Below, in pieces: positions 26,710-35,173 of a DNA stretch of 64,000 bases. Made by a program: the position numbers and the translations under genes. Numbering within the stretch: position 1 is the first letter of the stretch; each line of letters begins with the position of its first letter. Source of the DNA: Rhodobacteraceae bacterium DSL-40 (GTDB taxonomy: Bacteria > Pseudomonadota > Alphaproteobacteria > Rhodobacterales > Rhodobacteraceae); assembly GCA_003258405.1 (NCBI GenBank), contig QKPN01000001.1:372001-436000 (forward strand). The letters are read 5' to 3'. Under the pieces are notes generated by a model that worked only from the letters and a program-made list of their open reading frames with translations, was not told where the DNA came from and did no database searches.

Positions 26710-28223
26710 GCGCCGCGCCCATCCTGCGCCTCGCCGGGGTTACCCGCAGCTTCGGCCCGGTCGAGGTGCTTCACGGCATCGACCTCGACCTCCGGGCCGG
26801 CGAGGTCCACGCCCTGATCGGCGAGAACGGGGCGGGCAAGTCCACCACGATGAAGATCCTCGCCGGCTACCAGCCCGCCACCCGCGGCCGCATCCTGCTC
26901 GATGACCAGGAGGTCACCTTCCGGTCGCTGCACGAGGGCGAGGAAGCCGGGATCGTGATGATCCACCAGGAGTTCAACCTCGCCGAGCAGCTCACGGTCG
27001 AGCAGAACATCTTCCTCGGCCGCGAGCTCCGCCGCGGCTGGCTCCTCGACAAGGCGGAGATGCGCAAGCGCACCCGCGCCTATCTCGACCGGGTGAAATG
27101 CCCGGTCGATCCCGACACACCGGTCTCGCGGCTCTCGAATTCCGACAAGCAGATGGTCGAGATCGCCAAGGCGCTCAGCCGCGACGCGCGTGTTCTCATC
27201 ATGGACGAGCCCACCGCGGTGCTCACCAATACCGAAACCCGGGTGCTCTTCGAACAGGTCCGGGCGATGCGCGCCGCCGGCACCGCGATCCTCTTCACCT
27301 CCCACAAGCTCGGCGAGGTGGCCGAGATCGCCGACCGGGTGACGGTGATGCGCGACGGCAGCGTCGTTCACACCGGGCCTGCAAGCGCGATCAGCGAGGA
27401 CGGGATGGCCAGCGCGATGGTCGGCCGCGACGTCTCCGACCTCTACCCGGCAAAACCCGCCGCAGCCCCCGAACCGGCCATCGCGCTCCGCGTCCGCGGC
27501 CTCGATGTGCCGGGCCATGCCGAGGCCATCGGCTTCGATCTCCACGCAGGCGAGATCCTCGGCATCGCGGGCCTCATCGGTTCGGGCCGCACCGAGGCGA
27601 TGGAAGGCCTCTGCGGCCTCCGGCCCGCCACCACCCGCGCACTCGAGATCGGCGGCAAGCCCGCCACGATCCGCCGCCCCTCCGATGCGCTCGCCCACGG
27701 CCTCTGCTACCTCACCGAGGACCGCAAGCTCCGCGGCCTGCTGCTCGAGAAGGGCATGCGGGTCAATCTCACCCTTCAGGCACTGGCGAAATTCGGCCGC
27801 GTGCTGATCGATCAGGCCGCCGAGGAGCGCGCGCTCGACACCGCGATCCGCGAATTCGACATCCGCGCCGGGCGCCGCGACATGCGCGTCGGCAACCTCT
27901 CGGGCGGCAACCAGCAGAAACTCCTGCTCGCCAAGGTCATGCAGTCCGAGCCGCGGATCCTCGTCGTCGACGAGCCGACCCGCGGCATCGACATCGGCAC
28001 CAAGCAGCAGATCTACGCCTTCCTCCGCGCGCTGGCGGCCGAGGGCCGCGCGATCATCGTCGTTTCCTCCGAGATGCAGGAGGTGATCGGCCTCTCCGAC
28101 CGGGTGCTCGTGATGCGCCGCGGCCGGATCGCCGGACGCCTCGAAGGCGCGGAAATCACCGAAGACACCATCGTGCGCCACGCCATGGGCGTCGGCGCCA
28201 GCAGCCAGGAGAGGGTCGCCTGA
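26706..28223 (+). CDS. Sugar ABC transporter ATPase (RbsA/XylG type)
   Basis: 505 residues, two fused ATPase domains as usual for the CUT2 sugar family. First domain: Walker A GENGAGKSTTMKI, signature LSNSDKQMVEIAKAL, Walker B VLIMDEPTAVL. Second domain: degenerate Walker A (GLIGSGRTEAMEG), signature LSGGNQQKLLLAK, Walker B ILVVDEPTRGID. It powers uptake through the permease encoded next. GTG at 26706 overlaps the stop of the oxidoreductase gene (GTGA), indicating coupled translation; no better start exists. Its stop overlaps the permease ATG (TGATG). Confidence 0.94.
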   Translation: MSAAPILRLAGVTRSFGPVEVLHGIDLDLRAGEVHALIGENGAGKSTTMKILAGYQPATRGRILLDDQEVTFRSLHEGEEAGIVMIHQEFNLAEQLTVEQNIFLGRELRRGWLLDKAEMRKRTRAYLDRVKCPVDPDTPVSRLSNSDKQMVEIAKALSRDARVLIMDEPTAVLTNTETRVLFEQVRAMRAAGTAILFTSHKLGEVAEIADRVTVMRDGSVVHTGPASAISEDGMASAMVGRDVSDLYPAKPAAAPEPAIALRVRGLDVPGHAEAIGFDLHAGEILGIAGLIGSGRTEAMEGLCGLRPATTRALEIGGKPATIRRPSDALAHGLCYLTEDRKLRGLLLEKGMRVNLTLQALAKFGRVLIDQAAEERALDTAIREFDIRAGRRDMRVGNLSGGNQQKLLLAKVMQSEPRILVVDEPTRGIDIGTKQQIYAFLRALAAEGRAIIVVSSEMQEVIGLSDRVLVMRRGRIAGRLEGAEITEDTIVRHAMGVGASSQERVA

Positions 28224-29221
28224 TGGCCATGGATACCACCACGCCCGCGTCCCGGCGCAGCCTGCCCTCGATGAGTGTCCTCGGGCCCATCATCGCGCTG
28301 GTGGCGCTCGTCGTGATCGGGGCGCTGCTCAACCCCAATTTCCTCGGTGCGGCCAACATCACCAACGTGCTCGCCCGCTCGGCCTTCATCGGCATCATCG
28401 CGGTTGGCACGACCTTCGTCATCACCGCGGGCGGGCTCGACCTCTCGGTCGGCTCGATGGCGGCCTTCATTGCGGGCCTCATGATCCTCGTGATGAACGC
28501 GGCCCTGCCCACGCTCGGCGTCGGCGTGCCGATCATCCTGCTCGGCATGGCAACGGCGCTGGCCGCCGGGCTCATCGCCGGGCTTATCAACGGATTCCTG
28601 ATCACCACGCTCGGGATCGAGGCCTTCATCGTCACCCTCGGCACCATGGGCATCTACCGCTCGCTCGTCACGTGGCTCGCCGACGGCGGCACGCTCTCGC
28701 TCGATTTCGGCCTGCGCACCTTCTACCGCCCGGTCTATTTCGACGGCATCCTCGGGATCAGCTGGCCGATCATCGTCTTCGCTCTCGTGGTGATCGGCGG
28801 CGAGATCCTGATGAGCCGGTCCCGCTTCGGACGGCACTGCGCCGCGACCGGCTCCAACGAGCATGTGGCGCATTACTCGAACGTCAACGTGAACCGCACG
28901 CGGCTCTTCACCTACGCGATGCTCGGCATGCTCGTCGGCGTCGCAACGATCATGTATGTGCCGCGCCTCGGCTCGGCCTCGGCCTCCACCGGCGTCCTCT
29001 GGGAGCTCGAGGCCATCGCCGCGGTCATCATCGGCGGCACGGTGCTCAAGGGCGGCTTCGGCCGCGTCTGGGGCACGGTGATCGGCGTCCTGATCCTGAG
29101 CATGATCGACAACATCCTTAACCTGACTGACCTGGTCTCGCCCTATCTCAACGGTGCGATCCAGGGCGTCATCATCGTTCTCGCAGTCATCCTGCAGCGG
29201 GAAGCCAAGGCAAAGGGCTGA
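28223..29221 (+). CDS. Sugar ABC transporter permease (RbsC/XylH type)
   Basis: 332 residues, about ten membrane helices. CUT2 permease signatures are FVITAGGLDLSVGSMAA, LINGFLITTLGIEAFIVTLGTMGIYR (split here across positions 120-150) and the cytoplasmic EAA-like region with AVIIGGTVLKGGFGRVWGT. It forms the membrane channel with the ATPase encoded upstream and the binding protein downstream. Its start overlaps the ATPase stop by one base. The short 29-base gap to the binding-protein gene contains GGGAGG. Confidence 0.93.
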   Translation: MAMDTTTPASRRSLPSMSVLGPIIALVALVVIGALLNPNFLGAANITNVLARSAFIGIIAVGTTFVITAGGLDLSVGSMAAFIAGLMILVMNAALPTLGVGVPIILLGMATALAAGLIAGLINGFLITTLGIEAFIVTLGTMGIYRSLVTWLADGGTLSLDFGLRTFYRPVYFDGILGISWPIIVFALVVIGGEILMSRSRFGRHCAATGSNEHVAHYSNVNVNRTRLFTYAMLGMLVGVATIMYVPRLGSASASTGVLWELEAIAAVIIGGTVLKGGFGRVWGTVIGVLILSMIDNILNLTDLVSPYLNGAIQGVIIVLAVILQREAKAKG

Positions 29222-29250
29222 AGCCCAGCCACCATCCGGGAGGAAACGCA

Positions 29251-30201
29251 ATGACTTACATGAAGACGCTGCTTGCAGGCAGCCTCGCACTCACCCTCGG
29301 CGCCGCCACAGCCGAGGCCCAGGAGACCAAGGTGATCGGCGTCTCGATCCCCGCGGCAACCCATGGCTGGGCGGGCGGCATGAACTACCACGCCCAGGAA
29401 GCCGTCGCGCGGCTCGAGAAGGTCTATCCCGACCTCCAGTTCGTCCTCGCCACCGCCTCCGATCCGGGCAAGCAGGTGAACGACATCGAGGACATGATGG
29501 CGACGCGCAACATCAACGCCCTCGTCGTGCTGCCTTTCGAATCCGAACCGCTGACCGCCCCCGTGCAGGCGGTCGCCGAGGCTGGCGCCTGGGTCACCGT
29601 GGTTGATCGCGGCCTTTCGGTCGAGGGGATCGAGGATCTCTATGTCGCCGGCGACAATCCGGGCTTCGGCCGCGTCTCGGGTGAATACATGGCCTCGAAG
29701 ATGCCCGACGGCGGCAAGATCGTCGTGCTGCGCGGCATCCCGACGACCATCGACAACCAGCGCGTCGAGGGATTCGAGGCCGGCATTGAAGGTTCGGGCA
29801 TCGAGATCCTCGGCATGGAGCACGGCAACTGGAACCGTGACGACAGCTTCAACGTGATGCAGGACTTCCTGTCCAAGTATCCGCAGATTGACGCGGTCTG
29901 GGCCTCGGATGACGACATGGCGGTGGGCGTGCTCGCCGCGATCGAGGCCTCGGGCCGCGACGACATCCAGTTCGTGCTCGGCGGCGCCGGCATGAAGGAA
30001 ATGATCAAGCGCGTCATGGACAACGACAGCATGATCCCGGCCGATGTCACCTACCCGCCGTCGATGATCGCCACCGCCATCGAGCTCACCGCCATCGCGA
30101 TGACCTCGACCGCACCAGTCTCGGGCACCTTCACCATCGGCTCGGTGCTGGTTACCCCGGAGAACGCCGAACAGTACTACTTCCCCGACAGCCCGTTCTG
30201 A
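29251..30201 (+). CDS. Periplasmic sugar-binding protein of the ABC system
   Basis: 316 residues, type I periplasmic binding fold like RbsB. The signal peptide ends at AEA-QETKVIG (about residue 23). Landmarks are VSIPAATHGWAGGMNYHAQ, NALVVLPFESEPL, NPGFGRVSGEYMA, VLRGIPTTIDNQRVEGF and AVWASDDDMAVGVLAA. It delivers the sugar to the permease. Being last in the operon is unusual for CUT2 systems, where the binding protein often comes first. GGGAGG lies upstream of ATG 29251. A 13-bp perfect hairpin follows the stop. Confidence 0.92.
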   Translation: MTYMKTLLAGSLALTLGAATAEAQETKVIGVSIPAATHGWAGGMNYHAQEAVARLEKVYPDLQFVLATASDPGKQVNDIEDMMATRNINALVVLPFESEPLTAPVQAVAEAGAWVTVVDRGLSVEGIEDLYVAGDNPGFGRVSGEYMASKMPDGGKIVVLRGIPTTIDNQRVEGFEAGIEGSGIEILGMEHGNWNRDDSFNVMQDFLSKYPQIDAVWASDDDMAVGVLAAIEASGRDDIQFVLGGAGMKEMIKRVMDNDSMIPADVTYPPSMIATAIELTAIAMTSTAPVSGTFTIGSVLVTPENAEQYYFPDSPF

Positions 30202-30220
30202 CCCCGCGTCACAGGCACCA

Positions 30221-30255
30221 GGCCCCGGACCGGCAAGGCGCGCCGGTCCGGGGCC
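30221..30255 (+). terminator. Hairpin ending the sugar operon
   Basis: Perfect 13-bp stem GGCCCCGGACCGG/CCGGTCCGGGGCC, 9-base loop, 20 bases after the binding-protein stop. No T-run follows. It may terminate or block 3' decay, and could also act on transcription of the tRNA-Tyr gene from the other side. Confidence 0.6.
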
Positions 30256-30321
30256 AACCATGAGCCAACGGCCCGTGCGCGCGCATCGCCCGTCGGCAAA
30301 AGATCAAAAATTTCAGGTAAT

Positions 30322-30407
30322 TGGTGGAGGGGACTGGATTCGAACCAGTGTAGGGTTGCCCCGACGGATTTACAGTCCGTTGCATTTGACCGCTCTGCCA
30401 CCCCTCC
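30322..30407 (-). tRNA. tRNA-Tyr(GTA)
   Basis: 86-nt class II tRNA with encoded CCA on the minus strand. The acceptor stem GGAGGGG pairs with CCCCTCC, the anticodon GTA (complement at 30371-30373) sits in the loop CTGTAAA, there is a long variable arm CGGGGCAACCC, and the T-loop is GTTCGAATC. Confidence 0.97.
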
Positions 30408-30449
30408 AGAGGTTGCTACGGGCAATGCTCTTGCCCGCGCGGTAGCGGG

Positions 30450-30478
30450 GAATTATGCCAGTGCGCCGGATGCGTCAA
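30450..30478 (-). promoter_or_regulatory. Promoter of tRNA-Tyr
   Basis: On the minus strand TTGACG (30478-30473), 16-17 bases, ATAATT or TAATTC (30456-30450). The leader before the tRNA can fold into a GGGCAA/TTGCCC hairpin flanked by GCTAC/GTAGC (30415-30446). Confidence 0.6.
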
Positions 30479-30574
30479 CACGAAAAATCCCCGAAGGCAA
30501 ATTTCCCGCGACGCCTTGCAAGCCGCCCGCGCCCATGGCTATTTCCGCAGCGAAGATCGCGTATGGGGATGAAC

Positions 30575-31366
30575 ATGGCCAAGAAGCCCACCTGGGCCGT
30601 CGAGAAGGAACGCGCCCGAAGGACCGGCGAGGGAGCCGGCGACACGGTCTGGCTCTTCGGCATTCACGCCGTGCGCGACGCGCTTGCCAATCCCGCCCGC
30701 GAGCGCCTGCGGCTCATCCTCACCCGCAACGCCGCCGACCGGCTCGCCCCGGAACTCGCCGCCTCCGGCATGACGCCCGAGATCGTGGACGCCCGGAAGT
30801 TCAACGCCCCGCTCGATCCCCAATCGGTTCACCAGGGCGCCGCGCTCGAGGCGAAACCCCTCGACTGGGGCTCGGTTTCCGAGCTCTGCGCGCCGCGGGG
30901 CGAGGCTCTGCTCGTGCTGCTTCTCGACCGGGTGACGGATCCGCACAATGTCGGCGCCGTGCTGCGCTCGGCCGAGGTTTTCGGCGCGCGCGCGGTGATC
31001 GCACCGCACCGGCATTCCGCCCCCGAGACCGGTGCGCTCGCCAAGACCGCCTCGGGCGCGCTGGAGCGCCAGCCCTACCTGCGGGTGCCGAACCTCGCCA
31101 ACGCGATGGAGGCGCTGCGCGGCATGGGCTACGCGATCGCGGGCCTCGACGGCACCGGCGAGACCACCATCGGCGCCGTTGCGGAGGAATTCGCCGCCCA
31201 GCCCCTCGCGCTTGCGCTCGGGGCCGAGGGGCCAGGCCTGCGCGAGCTTACCACCAAGCTCTGCGACCGGCTCGCACGCATCCCGGCCACCGGCGGCTTC
31301 GGTTCGCTCAACGTCTCGAACGCCGCCGCCGTCGCGCTCTACGCCGCCCGGACGGCGCGCGGCTGA
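30575..31366 (+). CDS. rlmB: RlmB/TrmH-type 23S rRNA 2'-O-methyltransferase
   Basis: Methylates the ribose of a conserved guanosine in 23S rRNA (G2251 in E. coli numbering) with S-adenosylmethionine. 263 residues: an N-terminal substrate-binding domain (VWLFGIHAVRDALANPARERL) and a SPOUT knot domain with the three motifs LDRVTDPHNVGAVLRSAEVF, LALGAEGPGLRELT and GSLNVSNAAAVALYAA. The frame is open from 30455, but the tRNA-Tyr promoter lies there; ATG 30575 (with GGGG upstream) fits the usual protein start. 30563 and 30569 are alternatives. Monocistronic, with a terminator at 31486. Confidence 0.92.
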   Translation: MAKKPTWAVEKERARRTGEGAGDTVWLFGIHAVRDALANPARERLRLILTRNAADRLAPELAASGMTPEIVDARKFNAPLDPQSVHQGAALEAKPLDWGSVSELCAPRGEALLVLLLDRVTDPHNVGAVLRSAEVFGARAVIAPHRHSAPETGALAKTASGALERQPYLRVPNLANAMEALRGMGYAIAGLDGTGETTIGAVAEEFAAQPLALALGAEGPGLRELTTKLCDRLARIPATGGFGSLNVSNAAAVALYAARTARG

Positions 31367-31485
31367 GCCCGATGTTCACATTTCCTTCACTGCCCTTCTC
31401 CGCCACAGTTCACGCCCCATATGAGCAAGGAAGCAAGATGCTTGGAACTGCCTTGCTTTATCTCACTGTCCCTCGTTCCGACTGT

Positions 31486-31514
31486 GCGCCCGGACATTTT
31501 CCGGGCGCTTTTTT
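31486..31514 (+). terminator. Strong rho-independent terminator
   Basis: Perfect 9-bp stem GCGCCCGGA/TCCGGGCGC with loop CATTT followed by six T. It lies 120 bases after the rlmB stop and only 22 bases before the CoA-binding gene. Confidence 0.9.
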
Positions 31515-31535
31515 GTTCAGAAGCAATGGCATCGC

Positions 31536-31973
31536 ATGAAGAGTGAAGATGACCGCCTGAGGCGGATCCTGGCGGAAACCCGGACCATCGCGATCGTGGG
31601 CGTCTCGGCGAAGCCCGAGCGGCCGTCGCATCAGGTTGCGGCATTCCTGCAGGCGGCGGGCTACCGCATCGTGCCGGTCAACCCCGGCCTTGCCGGACAG
31701 ACGCTCTTCGGCGAGCGTGTGATCGCCCGTCTTGCGGAGATCCCCGAAAGTCTCGGGCCTGTCGATATGGTGGATATCTTCCGCCGCTCGGAAGAGGCCG
31801 GCAGCGTGGTCGATGAGGCGATTGCGGCGCTGGCCGGGCGCGGGCTGCGGACGATCTGGATGCAGATCGGCGTGATCGACGACGCGGCCGCCGCAAGGGC
31901 CGAAGCCGTGGGCCTGGAAGTGGTGATGAACCGCTGTCCGAAGATCGAGCTGGCCCGGCTCAGGGCCGCCTGA
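31536..31973 (+). CDS. CoA-binding domain protein (YccU-like)
   Basis: 145 residues, single Rossmann-type CoA_binding_2 domain: TIAIVGVSAKPERPSHQVA near residue 17, YRIVPVNPG, and WMQIGVIDDAAAARAEAVGLEVVMNRCPK at the end (motifs WMQIGV and NRCPK). Small members such as E. coli YccU have no established reaction. The start is the first ATG after the terminator; the ribosome site is weak (AGAAG about 20 bases before). It converges with the small membrane protein gene, with 90 bases between them containing a palindrome. Confidence 0.85.
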   Translation: MKSEDDRLRRILAETRTIAIVGVSAKPERPSHQVAAFLQAAGYRIVPVNPGLAGQTLFGERVIARLAEIPESLGPVDMVDIFRRSEEAGSVVDEAIAALAGRGLRTIWMQIGVIDDAAAARAEAVGLEVVMNRCPKIELARLRAA

Positions 31974-32024
31974 CCGGAGGCGGGCCGGCGCCGGTCGCGC
32001 AGGGAGTGGATCGAGGGCCGGCGC

Positions 32025-32045
32025 ATATGCTGCGTTGCAGCATAT
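32025..32045. repeat. Palindrome with a CTGC-N3-GCAG core between convergent genes
   Basis: ATATGCTGC-GTT-GCAGCATAT is a perfect 9+3+9 inverted repeat. It could be a bidirectional terminator, although it lacks a T-run. It also matches the CTGC-N3-GCAG pattern reported for the polyhydroxyalkanoate regulator PhaR. Confidence 0.5.
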
Positions 32046-32063
32046 AGATACCAACCCTCCGCG

Positions 32064-32294
32064 TCAGCCCCGGGTGATGCTGAGCAGCGCCAGGAAGATC
32101 ACCGGCACGGCGACGAGCGCGGGGATGATGATCGCCGGATAGCCGAAAGCGATGATGGCAATGATCCACATCATCACGAGCGCGGCGATGAAGTAATAAA
32201 TATTGTCCTTGTCGCCATACGCAACGTCCTTCAGCATCCAGCCGAGAACCGGAATCGCGTAGACCATGCGCTCATAACGGGGCAATTGATTCAT
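32064..32294 (-). CDS. Small two-helix membrane protein
   Basis: 76 residues, family not recognised. Two hydrophobic segments at about 33-50 and 52-72 follow an N-terminal MNQLPRYERMVYAIPVLGWM that is amphipathic. GGAGG lies eight bases before the start, so the gene is well supported. Its upstream region is A/T-rich and contains CTGCAATGCAG 48 bases before the start. A second site of the same pattern lies just downstream. Possible links to polyhydroxyalkanoate regulation are inference from these sites only. Confidence 0.75.
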   Translation of the reverse strand: MNQLPRYERMVYAIPVLGWMLKDVAYGDKDNIYYFIAALVMMWIIAIIAFGYPAIIIPALVAVPVIFLALLSITRG

Positions 32295-32341
32295 CTGAGA
32301 TCCTCCTTCGCTCCGGAGCGGTTAACAGGATCCGATTTTTG

Positions 32342-32352
32342 CTGCAATGCAG
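32342..32352. promoter_or_regulatory. CTGC-N3-GCAG site before small membrane protein gene
   Basis: CTGCAATGCAG is a perfect palindrome that matches the PhaR-type pattern CTGC-N3-GCAG described in Paracoccus and Rhodobacter. It sits in an A/T-rich stretch, where a promoter would be expected, 48 bases upstream of the start codon at 32294. Confidence 0.45.
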
Positions 32353-32399
32353 AATAAATTTACAATCGCACACGCAGAAGTGAAGTTCGCGCGCCCGTC

Positions 32400-33227
32400 T
32401 CAGCGCCCGGCGTAGGCCGGACGCGGCACCAGCCCCTGCGCCTGCTGCCGGCGTATCTCGGCCGCTGCGGAGGACACGAGGGCAAGGCGCTGCGGGGACC
32501 CCGGATGGGTCGCGAGCAGCACCGGGCCACCGCCCGAGCGCAGTGCCGGCCGGCTGAAGATCTGCGCGCCCTTCTCCGGATCGTAACCCGCACGCGCCGC
32601 GATGAAGGCGCCGAGCCAGTCGGCCTCGAGCTCGTAGTTCTGGCTGTAGGCCCGGCCGCCGACGAAGGCGCCGATATCCATCGCGTCCTGAATCCCCTGC
32701 TCGGTGGCGTACTGCCCGCCCGCGGCGGCGGCAAGCCCGCCGAGCACCAGGGCGCCAAACACCTGACTTTGCTGCTGTTTCGGGATATGGCGCGCAATGT
32801 GATGCGCAGCCTCATGCGAGAGCACGAAGGCAATCTCGTCGTTCGAGCGCATCTCGCCGAGCAGGCTCGCGGTCATCACGATCACCGGCCCGCCATTCTT
32901 GTCCCGCGTCTGATAGGCGTTCGGCGGGCTCGAGGCGTCACCGTCATAGACGATTTTGAAATCGCAATAGCCTGCCGGCGCGGACGGCGCCTCCTCGCGG
33001 CAGAAGGATTCCGCCACCGGCTCCACCCGCGAGACGACGCGGTTGAAATCCCCCCGGCTCCGCGCCGCACCGCCGGAGCTTGCGGCCACGCTTGTGCCTT
33101 GCGCGCCCCCCGGCGATGCCACCGGCACGGCATAGGTCGTGCCGCAGGCGGCGAGCGCGATACAGAGAAGCAGCGCCGAGCAGCCGGAGACGGCGCGGGA
33201 CAGGCGGCGAGGCATGAAGGTCGGCAT
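32400..33227 (-). CDS. M48-family metalloprotease lipoprotein
   Basis: 275 residues. An export signal with lipobox ALAAC puts the mature lipid-modified Cys at 28. The zinc-protease motif SHEAAHHIA (HExxH at 138-142) is followed by the third ligand in YELEADWLG near 199-203. Related to LoiP and BepA-type envelope proteases, so it probably works in the periplasm in outer-membrane quality control. There are no TPR repeats, so it is closer to LoiP/YggG. ATG 33227 has GGAG at eight bases; ATG 33215 gives an equally good signal peptide. The gene is independent of its neighbours. Confidence 0.88.
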   Translation of the reverse strand: MPTFMPRRLSRAVSGCSALLLCIALAACGTTYAVPVASPGGAQGTSVAASSGGAARSRGDFNRVVSRVEPVAESFCREEAPSAPAGYCDFKIVYDGDASSPPNAYQTRDKNGGPVIVMTASLLGEMRSNDEIAFVLSHEAAHHIARHIPKQQQSQVFGALVLGGLAAAAGGQYATEQGIQDAMDIGAFVGGRAYSQNYELEADWLGAFIAARAGYDPEKGAQIFSRPALRSGGGPVLLATHPGSPQRLALVSSAAAEIRRQQAQGLVPRPAYAGR

Positions 33228-33304
33228 GGGCGATGGCTCCGAGGCAGTCGCGCGCGATCTTCCGCAAATCACCGCGCCTGTCCAGTCACGCCGGCGCGAC
33301 AGGG

Positions 33305-33997
33305 TTACCCGCCGTAAACCCGCTCGCGGAACCGCGCGCAGAAGGCCACCAGCTCGGGATGCGCCCGCGCCGCGGCCTCCAGCGGCCCGTCGAGCGCGAT
33401 CGTGACGAGATTCTCGAGAAAGCCGAAGAGCGTGGTGTCGATGCTGTGCGGGGTCTCGCCGAAGAAGAACGGCCCCTCTCCCAGCCGCAGCGCCAGGGCC
33501 TCGAGATCGGCGCGCCCGAACGCGAGCAGATCCTCCTCCGCGTGCCGGCCCAGCCCCTGCCCCTCGAGATCGCGCGCCATCTTGGCCTGAATCTGGGCAA
33601 ACGCCGCCTCCCGCACCGCCTCGGGCAGACGGCCGAGGAAGACCTCTCGGGTGATCTCGGGCCGCGCAATCCAGCGTGTGTGATGCATGATGAAATAGAG
33701 ATGCTCCTCCAGCATGCAGCGATAGGCCTGCGCCTCGCCACGGGCGCGCGCATCGAGCCCCGCATCGGCATCGAAGCCGTGGGCCAGGCGCAGGTGCCGC
33801 TCGATGCGGACGGAATCGGCCAGCCGCTCCGCCCCGTCGCGCAGCACCGGCAGCTTGCCGAGCGGCGCCTTCTGCGGCAGCGCCGTCTCGCGCGCAAACG
33901 GCAGGCCGGACAGCGTGAGCAGCGCGTCCGCCTTGAGGCAGAACTGGCTCGGGCTCAGGATGCCGAGGGCGGGCGGAAAGGTTTCGAGGACAAGCAT
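33305..33997 (-). CDS. Glutathione S-transferase-like protein (failed-axon-connections type)
   Basis: 230 residues. An N-terminal thioredoxin-like domain ([36 protein letters not shown]) is followed by an all-helical C-terminal domain ending in [14 protein letters not shown]. This is the layout of the Fax/metaxin-like branch of the GST superfamily. The Cys in SQFCLK may stand where thiol chemistry occurs in relatives. The role is unknown; no partner genes are apparent. Divergent from pyrB, with 122 bases between them. Confidence 0.82.
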   Translation of the reverse strand: MLVLETFPPALGILSPSQFCLKADALLTLSGLPFARETALPQKAPLGKLPVLRDGAERLADSVRIERHLRLAHGFDADAGLDARARGEAQAYRCMLEEHLYFIMHHTRWIARPEITREVFLGRLPEAVREAAFAQIQAKMARDLEGQGLGRHAEEDLLAFGRADLEALALRLGEGPFFFGETPHSIDTTLFGFLENLVTIALDGPLEAAARAHPELVAFCARFRERVYGG

Positions 33998-34064
33998 GGG
34001 CGCCGGGGCCTCCTTGGCGTCGGGGACGCCGCCATAATGCCCGAAATCCGGCCCCCGTCGAGGC

Positions 34065-34092
34065 TTGCCCCTCCCCGCCGGCCTGCTATAGA
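34065..34092 (+). promoter_or_regulatory. Predicted pyrB promoter
   Basis: TTGCCC (34065-34070), 16 bases, TATAGA (34087-34092). The -10 element is the same as at tRNA-Arg. GGAGG precedes the ATG at 34120; the leader would be short, leaving little room for an attenuator. Confidence 0.5.
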
Positions 34093-34119
34093 GGCCAGCG
34101 AACCGGATCGGAGGCCACC

Positions 34120-35061
34120 ATGTTCGCGCATCGCCACCTGCTGGGGATCGAGGGCCTCGCCCGGTCCGACATAGAGGCCATTCTCGATCTCGCCGAGATC
34201 TATGCCGATCTCAACCGACGCCCCGACAAGCACGCCGACGCGCTGAAGGGCCTCACCCAGATCAACATGTTCTTCGAGGCCTCGACCCGCACGCAGGCAA
34301 GCTTCGAGCTGGCCGGAAAGCGGCTCGGGGCCGATGTGATGAACATGTCCGTCGCCCAGTCTTCGGTGAAGAAGGGCGAGACGCTGATCGACACGGCGCT
34401 CACGCTCAATGCCATGCATCCCGACCTTCTCGTCATCCGCCACCCGTCCTCGGGGGCGGCGCATCTGCTCGCGCAGAAGGTGAACTGCGCGGTATTGAAC
34501 GCAGGCGACGGCCGTCACGAACACCCGACCCAGGCACTGCTCGATGCGCTCACCATCCGCCGTGCCAAGGGCACGCTCCACCGCCTCAACGTCGCGATCT
34601 GCGGCGATATCGCCCATTCCCGCGTCGCCCGGTCCAACATCCTGCTGCTCGGCCGGATGGAGAACCGCGTCCGCCTTGTCGGCCCTCCCACGCTCATGCC
34701 CGCCCGCGCCGCCGAGCTCGGCGTCGAGGTCTATGACGACATGGCCGAGGGGCTCGATGGCGTCGATGTGGTGATGATGCTGCGGCTCCAGAAGGAGCGC
34801 ATGGACGGCGGCTTCATCCCCTCGGAGCGCGAGTATTTCCACCGCTACGGGCTCGATGCCGAGAAGCTTGCCTACGCGAAGCCCGACGCCATCGTCATGC
34901 ACCCCGGGCCGATGAACCGCGGCGTGGAGATCGACGGCACGATCGCCGACGACATCAACCGCTCGGTGATCCAGGAACAGGTCGAGATGGGCGTCGCGGT
35001 GCGCATGGCCGCGATGGATCTGCTGGCGCGCAACCTCCGCGAGGCGCGTGCCGGTGCCTGA
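34120..35061 (+). CDS. pyrB: Aspartate carbamoyltransferase catalytic chain
   Basis: Condenses carbamoyl phosphate with aspartate, the first committed step of pyrimidine synthesis. 313 residues: carbamoyl-phosphate motif [12 protein letters not shown] near 50, [21 protein letters not shown] near 130, [11 protein letters not shown] and [13 protein letters not shown]. There is no regulatory chain gene (pyrI). The pyrC-like gene 1.3 kb downstream lacks catalytic residues and is probably its structural partner, as in the dodecameric complexes of some bacteria. GGAGG lies seven bases upstream. Confidence 0.97.
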   Translation: MFAHRHLLGIEGLARSDIEAILDLAEIYADLNRRPDKHADALKGLTQINMFFEASTRTQASFELAGKRLGADVMNMSVAQSSVKKGETLIDTALTLNAMHPDLLVIRHPSSGAAHLLAQKVNCAVLNAGDGRHEHPTQALLDALTIRRAKGTLHRLNVAICGDIAHSRVARSNILLLGRMENRVRLVGPPTLMPARAAELGVEVYDDMAEGLDGVDVVMMLRLQKERMDGGFIPSEREYFHRYGLDAEKLAYAKPDAIVMHPGPMNRGVEIDGTIADDINRSVIQEQVEMGVAVRMAAMDLLARNLREARAGA

Positions 35062-35173
35062 GACACCGGACACCGCTCCGCCCATGATCCCGCGCTCTGC
35101 GACCGGAGCGGGCAAGAAACCTTCCCCTGCCGCAGAACCGCGGCGCCGACGCACCAGACAGGAGCACGCAAGG

